The notes under the pieces are model-generated. The model ran no database searches. It was not told the origin of the DNA and was given only the letters and a program-made list of their open reading frames with translations. 64,000 nt of DNA from Antedon mediterranea. Lineage: Eukaryota > Echinodermata > Crinoidea > Comatulida > Antedonidae. How positions within the stretch are numbered: the stretch's first letter is position 1; every line of letters begins with the position of its first letter. Shown one piece after another: positions 23,501 through 46,130 of this stretch. Location: assembly GCF_964355755.1 (NCBI RefSeq), contig NC_092677.1, positions 5,585,001 through 5,649,000 on the forward strand, given 5' to 3'. Position numbers and translations under genes: made by a program.

Positions 23501-25862
23501 TCTATTATTGATTTTTGTACAAGTTTCCTTAGATTGTATATGTGTATATGCTGTTGCCGATAATACGAGGTTAAAGGGTTTAATTGAGAATTGATGTTTA
23601 ATATATTTTCCTTTTATTGTATATTTTATTTCTCTCAATAATACGAGTTTAGTGAAGTTAAGAATAATAATGTAGTGTAGGTTTGTGTTTAAAATAATTT
23701 TGAATTACACTTATCGACGCATTACAAGCATGTTATGTTGTTGCCATTAGGACACGTTACTCTCATATATTTTTTCCAATGAAAATTAACTGTGAAAATA
23801 AGATAACAAACACGTGATGTCAGTTGTATAAAAAGTAATTAGTTGAGTAAACGAGTCATTTATTATTTATAATGAACGTATTAAAATTCCAAGGCAGTTT
23901 TAGATTATTATTATTATTACTATTAGTATTAGTAGTAAATACAATTTCTAGTTGCTAAACCTTTCTTTTTATATATTAAATATTAAATCTGTTTTAAAAC
24001 AATGTGTTCTTATACAACCATTTAGATATAATTTCGAAGTTCGTTTTAAATAGTTTTAGAAATACAACTTAAGTTACTTATTTGATTTCTTTAGATCCAA
24101 TTTATGTTATAATGGATTTCCTACCAAATGGGAACTTATTGGGTCATTTGCGAAGCAGTCGACAGAAGGTAGAAAGTTCCAACCGTACAAGTATGAAAAC
24201 GTATCTTAGTCCGACAGATCTTCTACGATACGCGTATGAAGTAGCCAACGGTATGGCGTATTTGGCATCAATGAAAGTAAGTACCGTAGAATGATGTCAT
24301 ATCACCATATTTGGGCACATCACACTTATAGTTTGGTAGTGTAGACAGAGCTTAAAAATATAATGTTGTTGTTAAAACAAATTTGAAATATTATTTTAAA
24401 GGCAGAACAAGTATTAACAAAATACTATGGAAACATAATGTTTGTTTTTTAGTGTATACATCGTGATCTTGCAGCAAGAAACATCCTGTTATCATGTGAC
24501 TGTGTATGTAAATTAGCAGATTTTGGATTGGCACGTGACGTAATTAATGGCGGGGTTTATCAAAGGAAATCACAGGTTAGGCTAACCAGAATTGTGATGC
24601 ATACAGAAATAATCACCGTAGCCCAACTATGTGTTCCAAACACGTTTTTAATTTGTGACTGTTACCTTCAAAAACCATGCTTGAGTTTCTATCTAGACAT
24701 AACAATAGGTAACTGTTTAAAAAAAAAATAAAAATAAATTTCTTTTTATTTCCAGGGTCGAGTTCCAATACGTTGGATGGCATTAGAATCACTTATTGAT
24801 AATGTTTACACAATACAGAGTGATGTTTGGTCGTTTGGGGTGTTGCTTTGGGAAATTATAACTATTGGTAAATCTTTTACACTTTTGATTATTCTTTGCT
24901 CCTCAAATTATTTTCCGTCTGTCACCTCAAATTGATGTTGTGAGGACCAACTAATAAAATAACTAATACAAATGTTATCCCTTCACTATTTCAAGTAAAT
25001 CACTCTCTTTATTTATAGCACGTATCCGATGCATGTTTCTGGTTTTCTTCTTTCAACTTCAAGACTTTCTGCAGTATAAATTTATATTAGACTTTAGTGG
25101 CCCGTAAGTAAAAAAAAGAGTTTAAGGGTTACTTTCTGTAAAAATTTACCTCAGTTCAACTATAAAAGTAATATTTCGTTAAATCAAGTTGTGTTGATTT
25201 TTCAGGATCATACCCGTACCCAGGCATGTCATCTAAACGTCTTATATCAGATTTACAGAAAGGCTTTCGAATGCCAAGACCAGATCACGCAAATGACGAC
25301 GTGTAAGTTATTCATCAATCATAATAATCCTCGTAAAAACAAGTGTCAACCTCCCTCGTCATTTGCACGATTATAAAACATGTTTTAAATTTTGTTTTAC
25401 TTAGGTATCAGATCATGTTAGAGTGTTGGAACACAAGTCCAGAATTACGACCCAGTTTTTTGGAACTAAAACGCAAATTAGAGATAATGTTATCAGAATG
25501 TAGGGTGAGTGATAAGATTATCGGCGAGCACATTTTATCAAATGTGAATCTCAAGAATTATAACCACTTTATGCTAGCCAATTTATTTACTTGCTTACTG
25601 AATATTATCTACAGTGCATGTAAATAAGGATTTTATTTCACATTTTTTAATTTTTTTTAACAAACAGGAATACATTGTATTAGACGAGCTCGAAGAACTT
25701 GTGTATGACTACGCCTTAATCGGTTCCAACGACATCGCCAAAGAGATATTTCCGGAAGTTGCCGAGAATGATTTAGCGACGACTCGTAAGACCGGGAGGA
25801 GTCTTCGGACTGAGCGAACGCCTTCGGGAAAAATACAAACACCATTCGACTTCCCCTTATAA
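11595..25862 (+). CDS. receptor tyrosine kinase with three Ig domains, one FN3 and a split FGFR/RET-like kinase
   Basis: Seventeen exons: 11595-11640, 13239-13378, 13686-13878, 14278-14544, 14693-14980, 20224-20391, 20821-20943, 21868-22046, 22295-22372, 22470-22671, 22956-23066, 24095-24276, 24453-24575, 24756-24867, 25206-25302, 25405-25504, 25668-25862; 2604 nt, 867 aa. Signal peptide 1-16, Ig1 about 17-126, Ig2 127-215, Ig3 216-311, FN3 312-408, membrane helix about 432-460. The kinase has GNGSFG (531-536), VAVK (Lys558), HRDLAARN (Asp664), DFG (682-684), a single activation-loop tyrosine (GVYQRKS, about 695), PIRWMALES and [13 protein letters not shown] short kinase insert (about 20-25 residues) lies in exon 12. 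The kinase resembles FGFR/RET/VEGFR members, but three Ig plus one FN3 fits none of the vertebrate families. The C-tail has YIVL and VYDYAL. Active catalysis is expected. The FN3 intron uses a GC donor. Confidence 0.95.
11641..13238. other. intron 1 of the receptor kinase gene
   Basis: Non-coding. No repeat family, RNA gene or additional exon was recognised. The short open frames on either strand, including 13020-13259 minus, show no domain. Confidence 0.5.
15274..15752. mobile_element. foldback element with roughly 220-bp inverted arms
   Basis: The left arm starts AGGGAGAGGGGATGTAAGGA and the right arm ends as its complement (TCCTTACATCCCTCTCTCTT). Pairing continues inward through GAAATTACCA, ATCATGATA and GTGACTAT landmarks to an AT-rich centre near 15515. 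The arms have diverged by substitutions and small gaps. The transcript of this intron could form a long hairpin. Confidence 0.8.
18104..18287. mobile_element. Harbinger-like MITE
   Basis: The left end AGCGTGGTTCCCACTAG and right end CTAGTGGGAACCAAGCTT are inverted repeats. Subterminal repeats of the ACGCAACGCAA type and a GACCAATCACAAGCGATGG core recur in copies at 2.3 kb, 49.3 kb and 49.6 kb. A second right-type end (ATGGGAACCAAGCTTTA) lies at about 18370-18387. Family assignment is inferred; no transposase is present. Confidence 0.65.
19283..19650. repeat. two tandem copies of a diverged interspersed repeat
   Basis: Units at about 19283-19395 and 19533-19650 share CTTTTTTAGAAATTAGATT, ATGAAACGCCATATG, CCAAAAT..TTT and TTTTTGCTAATAT. 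A third, more diverged copy lies at about 32560-32640 in a BACE intron. The intervening GGCCGCCATGATCTGTGTTA segment recurs near 20090-20120. Confidence 0.6.
20392..20820 (+). other. GC-AG intron inside the FN3 domain of the receptor kinase
   Basis: Exon 6 ends CCACCAG and the intron begins GCAAGT. The next exon starts after TTTGTAG at 20821. Frame and FN3 homology ([11 protein letters not shown]) fix this junction, so the donor is GC rather than GT. If the intron is retained, translation stops at a TAA eight codons on (near 20415), giving a soluble ectodomain fragment. Confidence 0.75.
23129..23405. repeat. two short hairpins in a kinase-gene intron
   Basis: The first (about 23129-23220) pairs GCATAGCGCCACCAG with CTGGTGGTGGCGCTTGC around an AT centre and looks like a small MITE. 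The second pairs 23367-23383 with 23389-23405 around a 5-base loop (AACCATGGACCTA against TAGGTCCATGGTT). Both lie in the intron between exons 11 and 12. Confidence 0.55.
24293..24352. mobile_element. truncated MITE end
   Basis: CATATCACCATATTTGGGC followed by TTTGGTAGTGTAGACAGAGCTT matches the right half of the complete element at 48151-48312. Confidence 0.55.
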
Positions 25863-28800
25863 ATTATTTTTGTAAATTGTATCATAGGCTGGCTATAAAT
25901 ATTTTGAATTTTCAAAAACGTTTTTTACCATATACATTTTAAACTTTTAATTTAATGATGTCCCTAAATGCAAACAAGGGTATACAGTTTTACCAATTTC
26001 TTTTTATTTTTGTCCAGCTCAGATTACATTTTTTAAAATCCTACATCTGTCATTGGTTTTGGTAATACTGCCCAGATAATTATAAAGTATTACGTCGATA
26101 GGGGGCTGGATATATCCATGCACTACAGCTCAGATTACATTTTTTTCAATCCTACATCTGTCATTGGTTTTGGTAATACTGCCCAGATATAAAGTATTAC
26201 GTCGATAGGGGGCTGGAGTATCCATGCACTACAGCTCAGATTACATTTTTTTCAATCCTACACCTGTCATTGGTTTTGGTAATACTGCCCAGATATAAAG
26301 TAATACGTCGATAGGGGGCTGGAGTATCCATGCACTACAGCTCAGATTACATTTTTTTCAATCCTACATCTATCATTGGTTTTGGTAATACTGCCCAGAT
26401 ATAAAGTATTACGTCGATAGGGGGCTGGATATATCCATGCACTACAGCTCAGATTACATTTTTTTTCAATCCTACATCTGTCATTGGTTTTGGTAATACT
26501 GCCCAGATATAAAGTATTACGTCGATAGGGGGCTGGATATATCCATGCACTACAGCTCAGATTACATTTTTTTCAATCCTACATCTGTCATTGGTTTTGG
26601 TAATACTGCCCAGATATAAAGTATTACGTCGATAGGGGGCTGGATATATCCATGCACTACAGCTCAGATTACATTTTTTTCAATCCTACATCTGTTATTG
26701 GTTTTGGTAATACTGCCCAGATATAAAGTATTACGTCGATAGGGGGCTGGATATATCCATGCACTACAGCTCAGATTACATTTTTTTCAATCACTAATAT
26801 AATTTGTAATCACTTTTTATCGGTTTTGATTGATAGTAGGCCCAATTCAATTAATAATAATAATAATAATTTTAAATTTATAAGATTTTAAAATGTCCAA
26901 GTAATGTTTGGTTTAGGTTTGTGTATATTATTATTTTAAACAATATTCTAATTTGTGTATAAGGTTAAATATCACTTCCATTGTTAAAATTATGTAAATA
27001 TAAGTAAAGTATTAATTATTAAATAGGATTTTTAAATGTGACGCCATCTACATGTTTTGCTTGATAAAGAAAAAAAAAGTAGGATACTAGAAATTAAATA
27101 TCATTTGAAAATAATTCTATGATAGACATACTAAAAGGTGGTTGCTATGTGAAATCTAGGCCTGCATCAAACAATGTAAATAATAGCACATCGTAGTACT
27201 AGTAGTAAAGTTGGGGTCTATTATTAGTAACCCGGTAAAATGCTTTACATGCTATCCATATGAGCTTTTAAAAAGTACAAATTATGTGTCACTAATTAGC
27301 TATGGCCTAGGCCTAAATGCGTTTTAACGGATCTAATGAATGACGCCGTAAAGCCATTTGCCATTATTGCGAGAATAGACCCCCAAAGAGTCAAATAGTA
27401 TTTATAAATGTTTTCAATAAAAACAATACATATAGTAACAACTTGTTTAGTATTTATCTTCAGATGTAATAACAGTACTGTAGGCCTGTTATTAGTACCG
27501 GCCGCCGGCCGCCTGTGTAATACCGAATTGGCCAACTTCGGTGTTCCGCGTCTGGTTTTACGATACTAGGCATACTTTTGTTATTTGTTATTCCATCAAC
27601 TTAGGGGGACTCTTATAGGAAAGTTACATATTTTTTCATATATTACAGTTTCTTTTAGTCAGAAAGATAAGCAGCAATTAAAGTATCATGTTTGGAAGTC
27701 CCACCTGGCGAATTCATGCACAGATGAGGAGCATAACTGCATATATGACTAATTATTTGGGGAATGTTTTAAATTGTATTGGACACATTAAAGATAACTT
27801 GAACTTTCTCTATTTTAAAATATGAGAATTGGCAATAAGATAATTTTATAATAATAATAATTTATTTGGGAGCTACACTTTTGAAATAGTGACACACTTC
27901 TTGAATGAAGGTGCGTCCAGAGTCTAGTAATTGTAAATGATAAAAGTTAGAGAAAACTGATGATGAGAAATAAAATGATTTAACAATAGGCCTATTTACA
28001 AGGAAACTTAAACTAAATTATGTACAAAATATTTTAAAAAATAACATTAACAAAAGTAATGCTTTAAAAACAGTGGCACACTTCTTATACTATTGCATGT
28101 TTGCCTTTATCGATTATTATTATTCTTAAAAATTATGAAGTGGTCTAATAAACAATGTCGCTTACAACAGCCTTCTTTAATTGGAGCAACACCGGGCAAA
28201 TGCTTTGATTGAAAGAAGTCTGTTTACGATTGTATGTATTTTTAAAATTTCAATCCTGACCAATCAAGTTGTTCATAGAACATACTAATCAATAATAGGC
28301 TAGGAACCTGCCGCGTACTCGCCCTGTGTACTTGATTGTTTGGCCGATGCGGATAATTATAAAGATTAGGTTGAAGAAGATGGCGAAAATATTAAACATT
28401 GTGCTATACAGTATCACATGAATTGAAGGCACTGAAATTCCATATATTTGGTCAATTTTTAGTTATAGATTTCTGAAAGAAATTGAACTGGCTGTTTTCC
28501 GTTATGTTCGTTAAATATTTCAATTAACCGTTATTACAAACGTGAAGAACGTTATTAACTCCCGTACTAATACACATACTTATGGTTGGGCTTCATGTGT
28601 TAACATAAACTCAATATACTATATATGCTCTATGGTATCAACATCGTTTAAGTTTAACACAGTATAAGTTAAATATAATACGAAATGGGATAGGCGTATG
28701 AAAACAAATATGTACACAGGAAATAACACTTATGTCTACACTTATTTGGGTTGGTGCTTGAAAGAACTCGGATAGCGTGTGCCTCTGCATTTTGCCAATG

Positions 28801-29749
28801 ATTTCACTTTCGCTTAAAATTTGTCATTTCTTTGATTTTGTCCAGCTCAATTATGAAGAGGAGAAAATACTCGAAGTACCTATGAAAACATGGAATTTAT
28901 TGCCGTGATTTTGTAACAAACACATAACTTCTTACCAATATTTTATCGAGTATGTATGTGAGTTATACTAGTAGTCGTTATTATTTGTATAAAATTCCAT
29001 TATGTTAATCCATACCGTTAGTGCAGTACAGTAAGTGATTTACCATCATTTCACCCCTTAAGCTCCTTAACAAATATTTTGAAAGTAATAGTCTCGTTTG
29101 GTCCAGGCAATTATCGTCTTTCAAAATATCTGACAAATACGTCTAAGTATATCTAATATTATACTTTTAATAATTAGAAAAAGCTCGAGCGATCATAAAA
29201 TTACAATAAATTTATTTTTTTCTTCATTTAAAATTGTAATATTTTGATTATATGTTTGATTAAAAACCACTATTAAGTCATTATGTAAAAATGCTTGTGC
29301 ATTGAACATGTATGTATTCCAATTTGGTATTCGAATATAACCTCGTTTAATACGGACCGTGAACTTAGTCGTCGTGCAGTGTTATTTTATTTATAGTTAT
29401 GTTATTAAAACGCTTAGCACTCCATTTCTTTTAATTATTAATCAAGCGAGGAATCTGATAACCAAGCAATATGTTACTTTATTTTAAAGCTGGTGCTATT
29501 TAGTATATATTGAACAATCAACGTTTAAGTTTATGCTTAAGTCTAGGCCTAGTAGACAAAACGCAAGTACGGCATTTTGTTTTCAGTTATCCGCTAAAAC
29601 CTCATTCTCTCCGGTGGGCCATTTTGCGGTAGGTAACCGTAGCCTAGGCCATCAACCGCAACAACTCGTTCCGATTTTCTAAGAAGAACCGGATTTGTAT
29701 TTGTATGTATAGGTTTCACACCGTCCTAGTCTAACAATTTACTTGTGAA
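25863..29749. other. intergenic region between the kinase and BACE genes
   Basis: Contains the kinase 3' UTR, a 107-bp minisatellite (26016-26790) and about 2.9 kb of AT-rich sequence with no recognised gene. The minus-strand open frame at 27296-27535 shows no domain. No clear AATAAA follows the kinase stop closely, so the transcript end is unresolved. Confidence 0.5.
26016..26790. repeat. minisatellite, about 107-bp unit, about seven copies
   Basis: The start CAGCTCAGATTACATTTTTT recurs near 26016, 26125, 26232, 26338, 26446, 26553, 26660 and 26766 (last one partial). Each unit includes TTGGTTTTGGTAATACTGCC, TATTACGTCGATAGGGGGCT and TATCCATGCACTA. Units differ by single bases and 2-4 base indels, indicating recent expansion. 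It starts about 150 bp after the kinase stop and may lie in the 3' UTR. Confidence 0.92.
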
Positions 29750-39632
<9,883 letters not shown>

Positions 39633-40224
39633 CTGTAATGTGTGTAAGTGGGGGACGATTCAGTATAGGTGAGGCCGGCCGTGGGGGTAGGATTTTTTTG
39701 GAATCAGTTGAAAATAGAGATCAGCTTTCAATAAACACCACCACATTTCAAACATGTGTTACCAGTTAATTCCTCTTTTGTTAAAACACAATAAACTTTA
39801 AAGCCACTAACACATTTTGTCAACACCCTTTTTCCTCCCTCGCACAAACTAAATTCTACAATAACCACGCGTGTAGTCGCCTAATTTATAGGGCCATGTA
39901 TTTGCCTCTTTTATTCAGAATTTTTGAAATGCTTAATTTATAATCAATGTATTCCATAAATATTTGTACTGCATGTATATTGAGAGTATTTATTAAACTA
40001 TAAATACAACTTGCCTTATTTTTGATATCGTATTTAAAACAAATATTATATTAAGCGTAAAACAATACATGGTATATACAAACTATTTGATTTAGGCAGA
40101 CTTAAATTAATTTAGTAGTGTAGTAAGCACATTCCAATTCGATTTTTAGTGTTTATATCATTGTAGTATACTATTAATTATTATTTGCTGTTATTTATTG
40201 TATATAATATTACATATTAATCCA

Positions 40225-40345
40225 GAAAAATGATGTTGTGGGTATCAGTTGCTGGAACTTAATGGAGATACAGGTATATAAAAATAAGCAAAAAAGAACG
40301 ATAAATTAAAACATCCACAAAGAATATTCCAAGCTTTCGGATAAT
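40225..40345 (-). repeat. truncated copy of a hammerhead-type repeat
   Basis: GTGGGTATCAGTTGCTGG, AATGGAGATACA and CCAAGCTTTCGG align, reversed, with the 3' half of the element at 61.5-61.7 kb and with that at 56.55-56.7 kb. The ribozyme-like core is mostly missing here. Confidence 0.55.
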
Positions 40346-41470
40346 ATTATATAATATAATTATTTTTTTTTTTATTTTTTTTTTTTTATTTCAACTTTAT
40401 TTATAGAGGGTAACCCTTCCAGCTGAACCCGCAGGCCAGCTGATATTCAGGGGCCCTCTTAAAAATGACAAAATATATAAAACTATACTTAACTAATAAG
40501 TATATTATATATATAAAGTATAGACTTTTTGTTTATATTAGCGAAAGTGAACATTTGATTACAGCCGGTCAAGTCTGAAACAGAAACAATGTGTTTTACC
40601 TTTTAATCTAAAGTCTCCAATTCGTTCCATATCAATTCTATGTGGAATAAAGATAATATGGCTCTGTTCTTTAACATTTCTTCGTTTCTTTGGAATTACT
40701 GGTCAGTGTGAAAATGGAGCTATACAATTAATGAGTTTATTTTATACCGCCGTCGTGAGAATGTATCATTAACATGTGTCAAAGTTCAGGGTACGTGATT
40801 ATTATTAAGAAAACAGAATGTAAAACCATATCTTCTGGTTAATGTTTACAACAATACACAGTATTATATTGTGTTTCTTGTTATACTCATTATGTTCTAA
40901 TTCTATCATACTTTACGATTAATCATTGTCATTGCAAAACATTGCTTTGTTTTATTAATACATTGTATACTATTCATGGCAATAAACAAAGAAAGACCGA
41001 GAACATGTTTTTTTTACTTTACATTGAAGATATATATATACGTATAGTAACCATTTAAAATACTGTTATTATGCGATAATATAGCCATAATTATATGCGC
41101 ATATATTGCGGTATAATCATCTTATAGACATATAGTAATTTTTTAACCATTTATTTCCAAAAATTAAAAGGTCGAAATTTGGCCATTTTTCGAAAATTGT
41201 TAAATGGCCAAAATACCAGCTTTTTAAAATACTGTTATTATGCAATATTATTGCTATATATAATATATAAATAAATTCCTGTCATTTGATTGTGGGTCAC
41301 ATGGCGTGCAATAGTACGCACTATTAAACGATCGTATAGTACATTTTACACATTTTTGTGTACGAAAAAAAAACGTTTCGCGGATGAAAAAAAAATCTAG
41401 TGTACAAATTACTATGAAATACAACAGCGCCACCTGTTGTCTTGCTTTTTTTGTTCGTAAACACCAATAA

Positions 41471-44068
41471 AGGCTGGTTTCCTGTCGACGTAAGAAGTCG
41501 AATTTTGCAACGATTCTTGCGTTTCATACGTTTCTTACGTCTCTTACGAAAGTTGAGAAAAAATTGACGTCGTTGACGTTAGTCAAGATCGTGTCGGGCC
41601 GCAGAGAAACATCTGTAGTTATGCTGCTCCCGAAAGTTGAAATTTTGGCTGTGAAACACACGTCGTATGCTTACGTCGATTTTAGTGTTGTTACGAAAGT
41701 TGAAATTTTTTTCTTACGTCGGTCGGATTTATGACGTATTTGAAACAACATCTCTGATTGGTGTTTCTTTTTAGAGCGGGTTTTATCATTTTTCGCGCAA
41801 AATGTTGAATGTTGTTATTGTAGCCTACCTGTCAGTGCAGCACACCAACATGTTATTTTCAGTAGATAAGCTAGGTCCTAGTATTAGTAAAATACTTAAT
41901 TAATACTGTATGGTACCGTACTAATAGGAATTGATTTGACCAAATAATCAAACTAGCCTAGGCTAGTAGGCCTATGTATTATTTGTATGAATCAAAATAT
42001 GAATTAATTATCCTGGCCCTCTAGGCCTAGCCTTAAATAGTTTTCAAAATTAAAAAAAGGCAAATCATTTCGAGATTCCTATTATTATTAGACCTACCTA
42101 GGCCCTAGACTAGGCATTGGCCTATTGGCCTATAAGCATATATAATCGAGCATGAGATAGTACTACCGCAGTAAGATACCCATTATTTACAGGCCTAATC
42201 TATATATAAATTTACGTAAGGGCAAAATTCGGTAAATCGCGCTTTACTTCTAGAATTTTTACTCGATGGTATATAAAGTTGGTTCGTACTTTCGGTACTG
42301 ATTTTAACCACCTGATGTAACCCTGTTTACTAATTAAATTAAGTTAGATAATTAGTTATTGACGATTAAAACGAATTTAGGTTCAACGATTTGCCCCAAA
42401 TAGGGGTGTTTTCCGATCGTGGTATACACTGTCTAATAATGGATGTCCATCTTGAAAAATACCCGCCACAAAAATGCGAGGAGGCTTCGCATTTTCCTAT
42501 CTCCTCCTACGATAATTGTTTTTAATAGCTGAAAACCGGTTGAACAGCTAGAGTACAGCATCATAATGTTGAAGACAGGCCGATTTTCTTTAAAAAATAC
42601 TATTTTGATTTAATATACGATTATACAAATGTATTGATTTGCGATGAATGGAACATCCCAATCTCTCAGTCTGCCAGAGTTTGGTTTAACACAAGTAGGT
42701 AAATTTATGAGCCCTTGGTTTAACACATACGGTAGGTAAATATATGGGCCCTTTGAGAATAAACTTGAACAATACTGTAAATACCTATTATAATTACCTA
42801 TTTTTGGTCCTCATTTGAATCGAACATTTCTTACTGTGAATGTTCGTACTGTTAGATGTAATATAAAAATATATACAAATAAACTTATTACTGAGATTGT
42901 GGATAGGCTCTACTGTTAGATATATAAACACATTATTATATACAAATAAACTATACTGACATTTCCTTCTCAACGTTTGTATTAATTAATAATTACCAAA
43001 AATATAAACGTCGTAGTGGTGTATCGTGACTATATTTCAATCGATTATGACAATGACAGTTTTAACAAAGTATTAAATCGCAAATGTTTTACTGTATTTA
43101 GAGGTATATTATTTATAGGCCTATAAAACATGAAAAAAATATTTCGTTACTGAGTGCATAAAGAATATATTTAAAAATTGTTACATCTAATGTTACATCT
43201 CCCTGGTTACATACAAAACACAAATTGGGTTTCTTTAAATGAGTCCAAATCAAAAATTTGGACTCATTTTGTGATAAGTTTTTCCTTCGGAAGTAATTCC
43301 CAGGGTGCTAATTTTTGTTGACTACATAAATCATAGTCCTGCGGTACGTACATTTGAAATCGCCAGTTTTGCTACTCTGAAATTACTATGTATTCGAGAA
43401 CCATCTAGTAAGAATAAATTTAACAAAGCAATATAAATTATACAAAATCAAGCAAACAATTTTTTGTTAAAGTTACATATTAATATTATATTGCTTACAG
43501 GGGCTTTCTATATCTTATCTTGTTGCAAATGTTCATTTTCGCGACGTTTCTACCGATGCTGATTGTTTATTGCACGTCCATAAATAAGAGTATTATATTT
43601 TGATATGAGTTGTAAACTCCCTGATTAGAACATGATTAGGCTAAAATTATAGTAGTAAATACATACAAATGTTATTGTCCGGCTTTATTTCACTATAAGG
43701 ACATACACATTACGTCATAACTCTTGTCGCTCATTGGTTGCTTGTTACGATTGCGCTTACGTCTCTTGCGAAAGTTGACTTCAAGTCAACTTTCGTAAGA
43801 GACGTAAGAAACGTGACGCAAGGGCTTTCATTCAAGCGTAAGATAAAAAATCCCGGTTTCCTGTAAAATCGGAAGAAAACGTCGTAACGCAACAATTGTT
43901 AGGTCATCGGTTTCCTGTAAAATCGTTTGTCGTTACCATTTTTCTTACGTTGCGTCGATTTTATAAATTTTCGATCGTAATCGGTTTCCTGTAAAATCCG
44001 CATTTCTTACGACAAATCGACGTAGTCGCAACAAAAGTGATGTTCTTACGTCGACAGGAAACCAGCCT
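41471..44068. mobile_element. 2.6 kb non-autonomous DNA transposon with 26-bp perfect inverted repeats
   Basis: Left end 41471-41496 and right end 44043-44068 are perfect inverted complements (AGGCTGGTTTCCTGTCGACG and on). TAA at 41468-41470 and 44069-44071 forms a target duplication, matching the TWA preference of PIF/Harbinger elements. Subterminal GGTTTCCTGTAAAATC recurs three times near 43850-44000, and a near-perfect 25-bp hairpin (GACGTCTCTT/AAGAGACGT type) centres near 43780. No transposase frame was found. Confidence 0.85.
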
Positions 44069-44839
44069 TAAGCAGCAACAGATTTTTGTGTACGATTTGG
44101 AGATATATATGTACTAATTTCATTTAAAAATGCATTTAAATTAGCTTTAGATCTTAGATTAGGATTAATTAATGGGGACATCCCTACGTGGAATCGTTGG
44201 AAAAAACATAATTAGCCTATATATAGTTCCAGTTGCCTGTCGAAGTTTCGTATTGCTGTAGGCTACGTGTAGCCTAGCTGGGCCTAGTATTAGGATAGGC
44301 CTTAGGCGTTTTAGACTTGCTAGACCTAGTATTGTTTGGTCGGTTTTTTTTTTACATAATTAACACTACACTACAGTAGGTGCGTTTATAAAATCCATAT
44401 AAATAATAATATTTAATATCTTTGTTAAAAACCAAATGTTACTGTTTTAATCAATGTGAATCAGATGTAGGCCTTGGCTAGGCCTACCTTTTATTTGATT
44501 CAATAGTCAGCTGTGTGACTTAGGCAATTAAGGAGAGGAGACTCATGAATTTTTAAATAAAATAAGAAATACATTTTTATAGTATATTTTTTAACCCATT
44601 TGTTACAAATTCTTTCTCTTTTATTGCTACTTTTCTTTTCTAAAATCATCAGTGTTAATTTTAATCTGAGGAGCTGATGCTATTAAATTTTGTTACTTAA
44701 AGGTAGCACTTTTTGTATATAGATGATATCGACAGCCTCATAACAAAAGTGTCTAAGTCATAATTTTTTTTTCTGCCTAACTCACTGCTTATATCAATAT
44801 ACTATATTTGTTGTGTTTCTGCCTAAGTCAGCATAATAA

Positions 44840-46130
44840 TAGTACAGGGATTTTTTTCGAAAAATGGCCAAATTTTGACCTTTTTATTTTTGGACATAAA
44901 TTGTTACTATAGGTCTATAACATGATTGTAACGCAACATATGCGCATATATAGTAATATTATTGCATAATAACAGTATTTTAAAAAGTGCATTTTTTGGG
45001 CATTTTTTGCCAAATTTCGACCTTTTTATTTTTGGACATAAATGGTTACTATTACTATAGGTCTATAAGATGATTGTAACGCAATATATGCGCATATATA
45101 GCAATATTATTGCATATTAACAGTATTTAAAAAATTGCGTTTGGCCATTTTCTGAAAAAATCCCTGTACTATAGTACATGGATTTTTTCGAAAAATTGCC
45201 AAATTTCGACCTTTTTATTTTTGCACATAAATGGTTACTATAGGTCTATAACATAATTGTAACGCAATATATGCGCATATATAGCAATATTATTGCATAA
45301 TAACAGTATTTTAAAAGGTGCGTTTTTTGGCCATTTTATTGCATAATAAACATGGGAGGAGACGAATAATGGATTCTGCGAATGTCAATTGTCATATAGT
45401 AACCAGTTTTGACATAAATGGTTACTATAGCATAATAATAATCATGCGCAGAGTCGTGTAATGGGTTCTGCGCATGTTAATTGTGCTATAGTAACCAGTT
45501 TTATCGAAAAATAAATAGGTCGAAAATTGGCCATTTTTTGAAAAAATCCATTATAGTACAGGGAAATTTTCGAAAAATGGTCGATTTTCGACCCTTTTAT
45601 TTTTTGACATAAATGGTTACTATTGCATAATAAACATGTGCGGAGACGAATAATGGGTTCTGCGCATGTCAATTGTGCTATAGTAACCAGTTTTGACATA
45701 AATGGTTACTATAGCATAATAAACATGCGCAGAGTCATCTAATGGGTTCTGCGCATGTTAATTGTGCTATAGTAACCAGTTTTTTCGAAAAATACAAAGG
45801 TCGAAAATTTGCCATTTTTTGAAAAACTCCCTGTACTATAGTACAGGGAAATTTTCGAAAAATGGTCGATTTTCGACCCTTTTATTTTTTTACAAAAATG
45901 GTTACTATTGCATAATAAACATGCGCGGAGACGAATAATGGGCTCTGCGCATGTCAATTGTGCTATAGTAACCAGTTTTGACATAAATGGTTACTATAGC
46001 ATAATAAACATGCGCAGAGTCATCTGGTTCTGCGCATGTCAATTGTGCTATAGTAACCAGTTTTATCGAAAAATTAAAATGCTATAGCATAATAAACATG
46101 CGCAGAACCCATTATTCGTGCATTTAAATG
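44840..46130. repeat. tandem array of foldback/MITE units
   Basis: At least three units are bounded by GTACAGGGA-TTTTTTCGAAAAATGG at one end and its complement (CCATTTTTTGAAAA, TCCCTGTACTATAGTAC) at the other, with boundaries near 45168, 45560 and 45840. Interiors alternate TGGTTACTAT, GCATAATAA, TGCGCAGA and TCTGCGCATGT. A reversed fragment lies at about 41080-41270, on the far side of the 2.6 kb transposon. Confidence 0.75.

Noticed and set aside
26016-26790. Regular direct repeats considered as a CRISPR-like array
   Set aside because: Repeats are contiguous about 107-bp units with no unique spacers, in an intron-bearing eukaryotic genome.
45442-45984. Two similar minus-strand frames beginning MSKLVTIAQLTCAEP
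   Set aside because: They translate repeated foldback units; no start context, splice signals or domain.
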